Origin: Tannerella sp. | Lineage (GTDB): Bacteria; Bacteroidota; Bacteroidia; Bacteroidales; Tannerellaceae | NCBI GenBank assembly: GCA_031261145.1 | Contig: JAISJX010000457.1 | Coordinates: forward strand, 1-6,853 | DNA length: 6,853 nucleotides | Reading direction: 5' to 3' | Shown here: one piece after another, positions 1-6,853 of the stretch | Numbering within the stretch: position 1 is the stretch's first letter | Layout of the letters: each line of letters begins with the position of its first letter | Notes under the pieces: generated by a model | Seen by the model: the letters and a program-made list of their open reading frames with translations, nothing else | Databases searched by the model: none | What the model was told of the DNA's origin: nothing | Position numbers and translations under genes: made by a program

Positions 1-681
1 CGAAAGTTTTTTCAGCAACAATTTGGTATCGCCTTCGTTCAGGCTCAGGCACCACTGTTTGAATGTCTCGTGAGCCGAACTTTCTTTGGTCAGGGCGAAG
101 CGTGTACCTATCTGTACGCCTTCCGCGCCCAATGCCTGAACGGCCAAAATGGCTTCTCCCGTTCCGATACCGCCCGCAGCCAGCAGCGGAAGCGAGGTAG
201 CCCGCCGGACGGCAGGAATCAGGCAAAGCGTAGTTGTTTCTTCGCGCCCATTATGTCCGCCGGCTTCAAAACCTTCGGCGACAACCGCATCAACACCGGC
301 GTCTTCACATTTGGCGGCGAACTTGGAACTGCTGACCACATGCGCCACCCTGATACCTCGTTCTTTCAGGAATCCCGTCCATGTTTTCGGATTCCCGGCA
401 GAGGTGAAAACAATCTTCACGCCTTCGTCCGCCACTATCTGCATCATCAATTCTATTTCGGGATACATCAGCGGCATATTGACGCCGAACGGTTTATCCG
501 TTGCCGCCTTGCATTTGCGGATATGCTCGCGAAACGTTTCGGGGTGCATAGACCCGGCGCCGATAAGCCCCAGCCCACCGGCATTACTCACAGCCGATGC
601 CAACCGCCATCCGCTACACCATACCATCCCGCCTTGCACGACAGGATACTGTATTCCAAATAATTCACAAATTCTATTCAT
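1..681 (-). CDS. Nitronate monooxygenase / FabK-like FMN enzyme (partial, N-terminal 227 aa)
   Basis: This is a minus-strand gene that starts at 681 and runs off the left edge, so the C-terminus is missing; family members are usually about 310-330 residues. The fold expected is an FMN-binding TIM barrel. Visible motifs are the N-terminal flavin-site PVVQGGM (residues 13-19), SNAGGLGLIG (32-41), the AGGHNG segment with the likely catalytic His143 (140-145), the phosphate-binding LLAAGGIGTGEA (166-177) and the strand LGAEGVQIGTRF (184-195). Nitronate monooxygenases oxidise alkyl nitronates with O2; the closely related FabK is an NADH-dependent enoyl-ACP reductase with the same AGGH signature, so the substrate cannot be fixed from this fragment. 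No signal peptide is present, so it is cytoplasmic. The start is supported by a GAAAGGA ribosome-binding site (complement of 689-695) and a promoter just upstream. It is transcribed divergently from the arabinofuranosidase gene. The family call is strong; the exact reaction is uncertain. Confidence 0.9.
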   Translation of the reverse strand, partial: MNRICELFGIQYPVVQGGMVWCSGWRLASAVSNAGGLGLIGAGSMHPETFREHIRKCKAATDKPFGVNMPLMYPEIELMMQIVADEGVKIVFTSAGNPKTWTGFLKERGIRVAHVVSSSKFAAKCEDAGVDAVVAEGFEAGGHNGREETTTLCLIPAVRRATSLPLLAAGGIGTGEAILAVQALGAEGVQIGTRFALTKESSAHETFKQWCLSLNEGDTKLLLKKLS

Positions 682-710
682 ACTACAATCCTTTCTTCTG
701 ATATGCCTTG

Positions 711-741
711 CAAAAGTACGGTTTTTCCGTCATACACCCAA
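711..741 (-). promoter_or_regulatory. Bacteroidota-type promoter of the nitronate monooxygenase gene
   Basis: On the minus strand TTG (complement of 739-741) is followed after 20 bases by TACTTTTG (complement of 711-718). This matches the Bacteroides sigma factor consensus, TTG, 19-21 bases, then TAnnTTTG. Transcription would start near 705, giving a leader of about 25 bases that contains the ribosome-binding site. It is the best-matching promoter in the window. Confidence 0.7.
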
Positions 742-784
742 TAAGAAACAGGTTAAATTGTTATATCACGTTAAAAATCGGGCG

Positions 785-797
785 ATCATTCCATGAT
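785..797. repeat. Short perfect inverted repeat, possible operator
   Basis: ATCAT, a 3-base spacer TCC, then ATGAT form a perfect 5-base dyad. It lies in the divergent intergenic region, just upstream of the -7 element of the arabinofuranosidase gene where the -33 contact would be. This is the right place for a regulator, but the arms are short enough to occur by chance. Confidence 0.2.
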
Positions 798-813
798 ATT
801 GAAAGAAATCATC

Positions 814-821
814 TATTTTTG
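814..821 (+). promoter_or_regulatory. Candidate -7 element of the arabinofuranosidase promoter
   Basis: TATTTTTG matches TAnnTTTG and lies 24 bases before the start codon, implying a leader of roughly 18 bases. No TTG occurs at the ideal 19-21 base spacing; the nearest TTG (799-801) is too close. The missing -33 box could mean activator dependence, as for many polysaccharide genes, but that is inference. Confidence 0.45.
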
Positions 822-845
822 ACCTGATTATTATGAAGTAGAATA

Positions 846-3368
846 ATGGATGTAAAAAAATATACGGGATTCCTTTGTCTGTTGCTATTGTTGGCCTGTA
901 AACCGGAGCCGCTGATAACATCAGATATTGTGATTGACATGGATAAATTAGCTTTGCCGGTCAATGCGGATTTATATGGTTTGACGATCGAAGAAGTGAA
1001 TCACGCCATAGAAGGGGGAATTTATGGGGAATTGATTCAGAACCGCAGTTTTGAGGACGGGATTCTGCCGGCAGGTTGCCAGTTCGACCTGTCGCGGCGC
1101 TATATCCTGACGCCGTCCGGCTGGAAAATCCCCTTTGCCCGTCCGAACACCGTCCCCGGATGGCGCGCCTTATCCGACCAAACCGCCTTAACCATTGATA
1201 CGGAAAGAACAATCAATAAAGAAAACAACCAGTCATTATATGTTCGGGTTTCCACTTACGGCAAAAGCGCCTTTGGAGGCGTCGTAGCCGAAGGTTTTTC
1301 CGGAATCCCTCTCCAAAAAGGCGAACAGTATGACCTGTTCATGTATATCAGAGGCCGAAGAGTGTCTTCTGTGGCAATCGGTTTACGGGATTCTATGGCA
1401 TACAGGCCATTAAGCGACGTTTACCGGATTCAGACCATGTGGGGGGACTGGACCAAGGTTCGCCATACATTTACCGCGACGGAAAATGCGCGGAATGCAA
1501 CCTTAGTCTTCAGTACGGACAGCGGCGCGTCGTTCAACATGGATATGGTTTCCCTGTTTCCCAAAAAGACCTGGAAAGGCCGTCCGAACGGGTTACGCCC
1601 TGAACTGATGGAAGCTATCGCGGCGCTGAATCCGAAATTCATCCGTTTTCCCGGTGGCGCATCCGCCGAAGGATACGCATCCTCGACCATTCCACGGTGG
1701 GAAGAAACCATCGGCCCGGTTGAAACCCGAAAACCGGTATGGAGCATTTGGGGATACGGCACCTCCAGCGGAATGGGATTTTACGAGTATCTGCAAATGT
1801 GCGAAGACCTTGAAGCCCAGCCTGTCTATGTAGCGAATCCCGGTATGCTGAACCAGCGTTACCGTTTGCAGTTTGATGAATTGGAGAATATTGACTTATG
1901 GACGCAACGCATAGAAAACGCTTTAGGGTATGCCGGTTACGGGAGAGATTCGATCTATGGCCAGAGGCGCATCGCCAATGGTCATGCAAAGCCCTTTGAG
2001 ATAAAGCAAATTGAGATAGGAAACGAAAACCGGGGAAACCGTTATGTCCGGCGTTACCAATCTATTCGTCAGGCTCTAAAAAAGTTATTCCCGTCTGTTT
2101 CCATCATCAGTAACGATACTGCCGCCATTAACAATTTATGGGAAGACTGGATTGATACCCATTTCACAACCAACGCTGATTTCTTAACAGGCAATCATAA
2201 CTGTTTTGATGTGGAAAACATAACCATCCAGACACCTATGAACTTTGTCGGAGAGTTTGGGGCGTCCTATTCCCCAATTGCCGGAACGTTGAAAGCGGCG
2301 ATAGGCGAAGCGGCATTCCTGATTGGCGCAGAGCGAAATCCAATGAATATGAAAGGCGTAGCTTATTCGCCTGTCTTGGGAAATACGGCTTATCCCTTCC
2401 AGGGCGTGCCTGCCATTCAGTTTGACGGCTCCCGCATCGTAAAAACGCCTTCTTATTATGTATTGGAAATGTTTGGCAACAACCGCGGAGATGAACTGCT
2501 GAAAACCGGCGTAACCACCTACCTGAAACCGTTGGTGACCTACGGCCGCGTGGCCATTGCCTTTAATGAGAATCAGTTTGCAGTAAAAGACATGGCGTTA
2601 GACGGAGTGGTAATCCCTTCCGAATTTACCGAAGATGAACGAATGAATATCAACCTGCAAACATCGCAAAGGAGCGCCCAGTCAAGGCCGGAAACAACGA
2701 CACGGTCAAACCGCTATGCTCCGCCGGCCGCGTCGCAAAGCGAAAAACCCCGATACGTACTGTTTGGCGATTCCATGTCGTACAATTATACTTTCACGAC
2801 GCAAATCAAACGGATACAGCCCGGCGGAAAGATACAAATCCGTGTGCGTGACAATGGATTGCCCGAAAGACAAAGTGATTTCATTTCGCTGACGATGGAT
2901 GACGGCAAGGCGGGTGTCTATCACTGCGCCGGACGGGTGGAACGCCCGCTTGCTGCGCCCGTACCTTTGTCTTTAGACGAGAACCGCTGGTATTCGGTCA
3001 AAATCGTTTGCGAAGACGATCATATTGATTGTTATGTGGACGACAACTTATTAATCGAGGCGTCCGTGCTGTCCATGCCCTCATTAGTGGCCGTAGCGAC
3101 CCACGAAACAGAAACCGGTATCGTTATACTGAAGGTCGTAAACACCACCTATCATGAAGAATGGACTTCCCTTCGCCTTCTCGGAAAAAATATGGACAAC
3201 GAAGCGGATATCATCCAATTGACCGGTCAACCCGAAGCCCTGAATACATTCGACCATCCCGAAGCGATTGTCCCCAAACAGACGCATATCAAATTCACAA
3301 ATAAAGAACCCGTCAAATATGTTTTTCCCGGCAACTCAATTACGATTATACGCATGAAGGTTAAATAG
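846..3368 (+). CDS. Alpha-L-arabinofuranosidase, GH51, lipoprotein
   Basis: This 840-residue protein should release terminal alpha-L-arabinofuranosyl units from arabinan, arabinoxylan or similar glycans at the cell envelope. A short hydrophobic signal (residues 7-17) ends in a lipobox with LLAC, lipidated Cys18. The GH51 N-terminal signature NHAIEGG then YGELIQNRSFE spans 52-70. Residues about 78-238 resemble a CBM4/9-type beta-sandwich. The barrel resumes near 250 with FIRFPGG (265-271), WEETIG (285-290) and EYLQMCEDL (314-322). The general acid/base is probably Glu394 in EIGNEN, and the nucleophile Glu470 in FVGEFG; His439 fits the conserved barrel histidine. The barrel ends near 555 after TPSYYVLEMF (534-543) and NNRGD. 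Residues about 603-635 are a Ser/Thr/Arg/Pro-rich linker, 636-745 a concanavalin-like domain, and 746-840 the C-terminal beta domain. No strong Shine-Dalgarno is seen before the ATG; a nearby upstream ATG at 833 reads ATG AAG TAG and cannot encode the protein. No regulator or SusCD pair is in view. Confidence 0.93.
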   Translation: MDVKKYTGFLCLLLLLACKPEPLITSDIVIDMDKLALPVNADLYGLTIEEVNHAIEGGIYGELIQNRSFEDGILPAGCQFDLSRRYILTPSGWKIPFARPNTVPGWRALSDQTALTIDTERTINKENNQSLYVRVSTYGKSAFGGVVAEGFSGIPLQKGEQYDLFMYIRGRRVSSVAIGLRDSMAYRPLSDVYRIQTMWGDWTKVRHTFTATENARNATLVFSTDSGASFNMDMVSLFPKKTWKGRPNGLRPELMEAIAALNPKFIRFPGGASAEGYASSTIPRWEETIGPVETRKPVWSIWGYGTSSGMGFYEYLQMCEDLEAQPVYVANPGMLNQRYRLQFDELENIDLWTQRIENALGYAGYGRDSIYGQRRIANGHAKPFEIKQIEIGNENRGNRYVRRYQSIRQALKKLFPSVSIISNDTAAINNLWEDWIDTHFTTNADFLTGNHNCFDVENITIQTPMNFVGEFGASYSPIAGTLKAAIGEAAFLIGAERNPMNMKGVAYSPVLGNTAYPFQGVPAIQFDGSRIVKTPSYYVLEMFGNNRGDELLKTGVTTYLKPLVTYGRVAIAFNENQFAVKDMALDGVVIPSEFTEDERMNINLQTSQRSAQSRPETTTRSNRYAPPAASQSEKPRYVLFGDSMSYNYTFTTQIKRIQPGGKIQIRVRDNGLPERQSDFISLTMDDGKAGVYHCAGRVERPLAAPVPLSLDENRWYSVKIVCEDDHIDCYVDDNLLIEASVLSMPSLVAVATHETETGIVILKVVNTTYHEEWTSLRLLGKNMDNEADIIQLTGQPEALNTFDHPEAIVPKQTHIKFTNKEPVKYVFPGNSITIIRMKVK

Positions 3369-3390
3369 ATAATTCAATGTTGCCGGAACC

Positions 3391-3404
3391 ATACAGCCCT
3401 GTAT
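3391..3404 (+). terminator. Weak hairpin after the arabinofuranosidase gene
   Basis: ATACAG, CC, CTGTAT is a perfect inverted repeat 22 bases after the stop codon; in RNA it would fold as 5 base pairs with a 4-base loop. An AT-rich stretch follows (3405-3418) but there is no clean T run. It may be a weak terminator or stabilise the 3' end. Confidence 0.3.
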
Positions 3405-3452
3405 CATTAATTATTTAACAAAGATTAAAGCGGCTTCATGCGGGTTTAATAC

Positions 3453-3460
3453 TATTTTTG
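3453..3460 (+). promoter_or_regulatory. Candidate -7 element of the ccsBA promoter
   Basis: TATTTTTG matches TAnnTTTG and sits 57 bases before the ATG, giving a leader of about 50 bases. There is no TTG at 19-21 bases upstream, so support rests on the -7 box and its position between two co-oriented genes separated by 149 bases. Confidence 0.45.
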
Positions 3461-3517
3461 TGCTGTGAAAACGATTGAATACAGTAGAATGTTGAATTTA
3501 GATGACTTAAAAGATAA

Positions 3518-5950
3518 ATGGAACAACTTGAAAAAATAATGTCTTCGTACGTGACAATGGTGGTGTTACTTGTACTTTATGCGGTTGGATTGGCGACGGC
3601 TACGTTTGTGGAGAAGGCGTCCGGGGATGCCATGCTTGCGAAGGTGCTTATTTATTATTCACCGTGGTTCTTTTTATTACAATTCCTTTTGGTGGTGAAT
3701 TTTTTGTTGGTGGTAAAGAACCATCATCTTTTAAAATCAAAGCGGATTGGTTTCTTAATCCTGCATTTCTCTTTTATAATCATTTTGACAGGAGCGGCTA
3801 TTACCCACTTTTTCAGTTGGGAAGGCGTTCTTCATCTGCGGGAGGGCGAGGTGAGTAATCAGATTATCATTCGGAACAATCATGAAAACACGGTCTATAC
3901 GCTTCCTTTCCAGGTGGAATTGGAGAAATTTACGCTAACCCGTTATCCGGGTTCCATGAGTCCGTCGTCGTATGAAAGCAACCTGTTGGTACACGTGGAT
4001 AATGAGGTGCGAAAGGAACGGGTATATATGAATAATGTAATGAATGTCAAAGGTTACAGGTTCTTTCAGGCTTCTTTTGATACGGATGAGCGTGGAACCG
4101 TTCTCTCGGTAAGTAAGGATGTGGCAGGGCGGAATGTGACTTATGCGGGGTATCTGTTGCTGGCGGCGGGATTTATCCTCTGTTTAGTGGGGAAAAATGG
4201 ACGTCTTCGCATCGTTTCCCGTCAGTTGAAAGAGCTGAAAAATCCGTCTAAATTATTTATTATTATAATGTTGTGTTACGCTCCTTCGTGGGTTTCGGCC
4301 GAAACAAAGCCGTCTCCGATGTTGGATGCCGTACAAAAATATGCGATACCTGCCGCCCATGCGGAACGGTTTGGGGCTTTGCCGCTTCAATCCATGAACG
4401 GACGTATTATTCCGGTGAATACTTTTTCGTCGGAAGTGTTGCGTAAGTTGCATAAAGACACAAAAATAGGTTCGTTAAATCCGGATCAGTTTCTGCTAAG
4501 CCTGCTTACGTTGCCGGAGATGTGGATGCAGGCGCCGTTCATCACGTTTTCGGATAGGGAGATCGCCGGTCATTATGGCCTTACTCCGGGACACTGCGCT
4601 TATATAGAATTGTTTAATCCCGATGGAAGTTATAAATTGGAGGACAGGGTAGAAGAAGCCTATCAGAAAATGCCTGCGCAGCGAAACAGCTTTGATAAGG
4701 ATATTATCAAATTAGACGAACAAGTCCATATTTTTAGCCAACTATCCTATTCTCAATTAATCAATATTTTCCCGAAACCAAACGATCCGAATCAGAAATG
4801 GTATGCGCCAGGCGATGATTTATCCGGTTTTCAGGGGCAGGATTCGGTATTTGTGACGACTGTTTTTTATGGATATTTGGCTGAAGTGCAGGATGCTCTA
4901 AAATCAAATGACTGGACTGCGGCGGACAAAATGCTGGAAATGATTTCGACCTACCAGTATGCGAAAAACAATATAGCGGGATTAGATACAAAAAAAATAA
5001 ATACGGAACTGAAATACAATCGGATGAATCCTTTCCGGTGGTGCAAAACAGGCTATTTGTCATTGGGCGGATGTTTGTTGATTTTTTCGTTTATCCTGTT
5101 TTACAAGGAGAAACGTTGGGCGAAATGGATGATCCGGTTTCTGGGGATTCTCGTTCTGATAGTCTTTCATTATCACATGCTTGGGATGGGACTGCGTTGG
5201 AAGATTGGCGGATATGCGCCCTGGAGCAACTCGTACGAAACGATGGTTTATGTGGCATGGGCGACCGTTTTTGCAGGATTGCTGTTTATGCGGCGAAGCC
5301 CGATGACCTTTGCGCTGGCGACCCTGTTTGCCGGTATTATCCTGTTTGTATCCAGCCTGAATTGGATGGATCCGCAGATTAACCCGTTGGTTCCCGTGCT
5401 GAAATCGCCGTGGCTTATGTTTCATGTTGCAATTCTGATGGCGGCCTACGGCTTTTTCGGCGTTAGTTTCCTGATTGGAATAACAAACTTAGTCATGATG
5501 GGGTGTGTCGGGAAAAAGAAACAGACGGCTTATGTGCAGTCGTTTCGCGAATTGAGCCTGATTAATGAGATGACGTTGATTATCGGGCTGACGCTGATGA
5601 CGGTCGGGACATTTATGGGCGCTGTCTGGGCGAATGAATCGTGGGGGCGTTACTGGGGTTGGGATCCGAAAGAGACGTGGGCGCTGATTACCATTGTAGT
5701 TTATGTGTTGGTGACGCATCTCCATTTGGTTCGGAAATGGTATAACCTGTGGCTGTTTAATTTATGTACGGTAATCTCTTTTTTCTCCGTACTGATGACC
5801 TATTTCGGGGTGAATTATTTCCTGAGCGGAATGCATTCATACGGGCAAAATGAGAATATCCAACATGTTTTCGCCTACCTGTTTGCCGCTGCAATGGGCG
5901 TAGTAATCCTGGCGATATTCGCCCGGAAAGGCAGAAAAATTTTGCTCTGA
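3518..5950 (+). CDS. ccsBA: Cytochrome c biogenesis protein CcsBA (ResB-ResC fusion, System II)
   Basis: This 810-residue inner-membrane protein should carry haem across the membrane and attach it to CXXCH motifs of apocytochromes c. The ResB half has membrane segments at about 11-30, 45-66 and 76-97, a periplasmic domain (98-208) and a fourth segment (210-225). A further hydrophobic stretch (245-260) leads into a periplasmic domain of about 245 residues (261-505), containing NGRIIPVNTFSSEVLRK (294-310). The CcsA/ResC half follows with about eight membrane segments and the WWD motif WGRYWGWDPKETW (709-721). Haem-ligand histidines are all present: His83 (LHFSF) and His734 within the membrane, and His636 and His773 on the periplasmic side flanking WWD. 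Their spacings, 137 (636-773) and 39 (734-773), fit those I recall for Helicobacter CcsBA. Met1 is used; Met8 (3539) is an alternative. The gene is apparently monocistronic, with no cytochrome gene nearby. Confidence 0.93.
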   Translation: MEQLEKIMSSYVTMVVLLVLYAVGLATATFVEKASGDAMLAKVLIYYSPWFFLLQFLLVVNFLLVVKNHHLLKSKRIGFLILHFSFIIILTGAAITHFFSWEGVLHLREGEVSNQIIIRNNHENTVYTLPFQVELEKFTLTRYPGSMSPSSYESNLLVHVDNEVRKERVYMNNVMNVKGYRFFQASFDTDERGTVLSVSKDVAGRNVTYAGYLLLAAGFILCLVGKNGRLRIVSRQLKELKNPSKLFIIIMLCYAPSWVSAETKPSPMLDAVQKYAIPAAHAERFGALPLQSMNGRIIPVNTFSSEVLRKLHKDTKIGSLNPDQFLLSLLTLPEMWMQAPFITFSDREIAGHYGLTPGHCAYIELFNPDGSYKLEDRVEEAYQKMPAQRNSFDKDIIKLDEQVHIFSQLSYSQLINIFPKPNDPNQKWYAPGDDLSGFQGQDSVFVTTVFYGYLAEVQDALKSNDWTAADKMLEMISTYQYAKNNIAGLDTKKINTELKYNRMNPFRWCKTGYLSLGGCLLIFSFILFYKEKRWAKWMIRFLGILVLIVFHYHMLGMGLRWKIGGYAPWSNSYETMVYVAWATVFAGLLFMRRSPMTFALATLFAGIILFVSSLNWMDPQINPLVPVLKSPWLMFHVAILMAAYGFFGVSFLIGITNLVMMGCVGKKKQTAYVQSFRELSLINEMTLIIGLTLMTVGTFMGAVWANESWGRYWGWDPKETWALITIVVYVLVTHLHLVRKWYNLWLFNLCTVISFFSVLMTYFGVNYFLSGMHSYGQNENIQHVFAYLFAAAMGVVILAIFARKGRKILL

Positions 5951-5965
5951 CGCCTTTTAGTATTT
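5927..5965 (+). terminator. Possible terminator overlapping the ccsBA stop codon
   Basis: AAAGG (5927-5931) pairs with CCTTT (5953-5957), and CAGA (5932-5935) pairs with TCTG (5946-5949), with a 3-base bulge on the 3' side and a 10-base loop. A T-rich tail follows (5955-5967, interrupted by AG and A). The imperfect stem and broken T run keep confidence low. Confidence 0.35.
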
Positions 5966-5982
5966 TTATGATAAACATTCAC

Positions 5983-6011
5983 TTGTGAAACTGAAAAAAT
6001 GATTACATTTG
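5983..6011 (+). promoter_or_regulatory. Bacteroidota-type promoter of the Gfo/Idh/MocA gene
   Basis: TTG (5983-5985) is followed after 18 bases by TACATTTG (6004-6011), a full match to TAnnTTTG; the spacer is one base shorter than the usual 19-21. Initiation near 6018 would give a leader of about 40 bases. GAGAG at 6046-6050 is only a weak ribosome-binding site. Confidence 0.6.
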
Positions 6012-6059
6012 CCACATCGTACAAATAAATCCGATTTAATATATAGAGAGAAACAGTTT

Positions 6060-6853
6060 ATGAATAGAAGAAATTTTCTGCAAAAGTCCGCTCTTTCAGT
6101 GGCAGGTCTTGGTATGGCTCCGGTGATAGGAAGTTCATACAGTTCCATTTATGGACAAACAGCGCCGAGTAATAAAGTAAAAGTAGCCTTGATAGGATGT
6201 CGCAGTCAGGGTTATTCAAATTTGAGTAATTTTCTCCAATATCCCGAAGTGGAATGTGTCGCCCTTTGTGATGTGGACGACGAATGGCTGAACAAACGCG
6301 CCGCCGATGTGGAGAAAAAAACCGGTAAAAAAGTGCCGAATCTTTATAAAGATTGGCGTAAGGTTATAGATAACAAAGATATAGATGCTGTTATCATAGG
6401 GACGCCCGATCATTGGCATTGCCTTCCGATGGTTTGGGCTGTGCAAGCCGGAAAAGATGTGTATGTGGAAAAACCGCTTTCAAACACGATAGAAGAGTGC
6501 GACCTGATGGTCAGAGCGGCGCGTAAGTATAACCGGATTGCCCAGGTGGGTCAATGGCAACGCAGTGATCCTCATTGGAATGAGGCGGCAGCTTATCTGC
6601 GTGCGGGAAATATCGGACGTATCCGTACCGTCAAAGTATGGGCTTATCAGGACGGCAAACCGACGCTTCCCGTGAAACCTGACAGCAATCCCCCGGCAGG
6701 AGTGGATTATGAGATGTGGTTAGGCCCGGCGCCTAAACGTCCGTTCAATGAATACCGTTTCCACTATAATTTCCGTTTCTTCTGGGATTATGCCGGAGGT
6801 CTGATGTCCGACTGGGGCGTTCATCTGCTGGATTATGCGTTGGAAGGAATGGG
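6060..6853 (+). CDS. Tat-exported Gfo/Idh/MocA family oxidoreductase (partial, N-terminal 264 aa)
   Basis: This gene runs off the right edge; family members with this leader are commonly 400-470 residues. It is expected to be an NAD(P)-dependent oxidoreductase acting on a sugar or cyclitol, probably in the periplasm. The N-terminus has a twin-arginine motif NRRNFLQ (2-8) and a hydrophobic stretch (11-23), with possible cleavage around residues 31-35. A Rossmann domain follows: VALIGCRSQG (42-51) is the dinucleotide fingerprint, VALCDVDD (67-74) the second strand, TPDHWH (115-120), and YVEKPLS (135-141) has the conserved Glu-Lys-Pro. The C-terminal alpha/beta domain begins near 165, and GGLMSDWGVHLLD (246-258) contains the likely catalytic-site His255. 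The middle glycine of GxGxxG is replaced by Arg48. The start at 6060 is required to keep the Tat motif. It has its own promoter and is probably a separate unit from ccsBA. The substrate cannot be predicted. Confidence 0.9.
   Translation, partial: MNRRNFLQKSALSVAGLGMAPVIGSSYSSIYGQTAPSNKVKVALIGCRSQGYSNLSNFLQYPEVECVALCDVDDEWLNKRAADVEKKTGKKVPNLYKDWRKVIDNKDIDAVIIGTPDHWHCLPMVWAVQAGKDVYVEKPLSNTIEECDLMVRAARKYNRIAQVGQWQRSDPHWNEAAAYLRAGNIGRIRTVKVWAYQDGKPTLPVKPDSNPPAGVDYEMWLGPAPKRPFNEYRFHYNFRFFWDYAGGLMSDWGVHLLDYALEGM

Noticed and set aside
70..796. Two long overlapping plus-strand open frames (70-663 and 149-796)
   Set aside because: They lie antisense to the nitronate monooxygenase gene, whose minus-strand frame is open across 1-681 and carries clear family motifs. 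The plus-strand translations have no recognisable domain and are low in hydrophobic structure.
1430..1989. Antisense open frames within the arabinofuranosidase gene
   Set aside because: They overlap the conserved GH51 barrel, have no ribosome-binding site or promoter, and their translations are Arg/Ser/Pro-rich as expected for shadows.
3369..3517. A small gene or RNA in the gap before ccsBA
   Set aside because: The 149 bases contain no open frame with a plausible start and no compact structured RNA that I can recognise, only a weak hairpin and a promoter box.
4761..5425. Antisense and out-of-frame open frames within ccsBA (4761-5063, 5038-5382, 5060-5425)
   Set aside because: All overlap the conserved CcsA half of a complete gene, and none shows a domain or initiation signal.
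6060..6853. GH109-type glycosidase instead of an oxidoreductase
   Set aside because: GH109 enzymes are also exported Gfo/Idh-fold proteins, but the visible motifs (TPDHWH, EKPLS, GGLMSDWGVHLLD) fit the general Gfo/Idh/MocA group, and I see nothing specific for GH109. The fragment is incomplete, so this is not fully excluded.
846..6853. A polysaccharide utilisation locus
   Set aside because: Only one glycoside hydrolase is present, with no SusC, SusD, hybrid sensor or ECF sigma gene. An unrelated ccsBA gene separates it from the oxidoreductase, and each gene has its own promoter element.

Overview
The window looks like chromosomal DNA from a member of the Bacteroidota, most likely order Bacteroidales. 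The evidence is a TAnnTTTG promoter element (the Bacteroides-type -7 box) in front of all four genes, weak or absent Shine-Dalgarno sequences at most starts, an arabinofuranosidase lipoprotein, a fused CcsBA cytochrome c assembly protein of the Bacteroidales kind, and a Tat-exported Gfo/Idh/MocA oxidoreductase. Genus cannot be decided from the sequence.

Layout. (1) 1-681, minus strand: the first 227 residues of an FMN-dependent nitronate monooxygenase / FabK-like enzyme, cut by the left edge. (2) 682-845: a divergent promoter region. (3) 846-3368, plus: a complete lipoprotein alpha-L-arabinofuranosidase (GH51) with an N-terminal carbohydrate-binding-like domain and a concanavalin-like domain inserted before the C-terminal beta domain. 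(4) 3369-3517: intergenic, with a weak hairpin and a promoter element. (5) 3518-5950, plus: a complete CcsBA (ResB-ResC fusion) System II haem exporter / cytochrome c synthetase with all the expected histidines and the WWD motif. (6) 5951-6059: a possible terminator and a promoter. (7) 6060 to the right edge, plus: the first 264 residues of a twin-arginine-exported Gfo/Idh/MocA family oxidoreductase.

The genes do not form one pathway. Each has its own promoter-like element and gaps of about 110 to 165 bases separate them, so they look like independent transcription units. The arabinofuranosidase and the exported oxidoreductase fit a glycan-degrading lifestyle. CcsBA implies that the cell makes c-type cytochromes (for example nitrite reductase NrfHA), but no cytochrome gene is in the window. 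I found no CRISPR array, mobile element, tRNA or rRNA, and no convincing previously undescribed system. The items most worth a second look are a signal-peptide-like segment in the middle of CcsBA, the inserted domain and low-complexity linker of the GH51 enzyme, and the divergent regulatory region.
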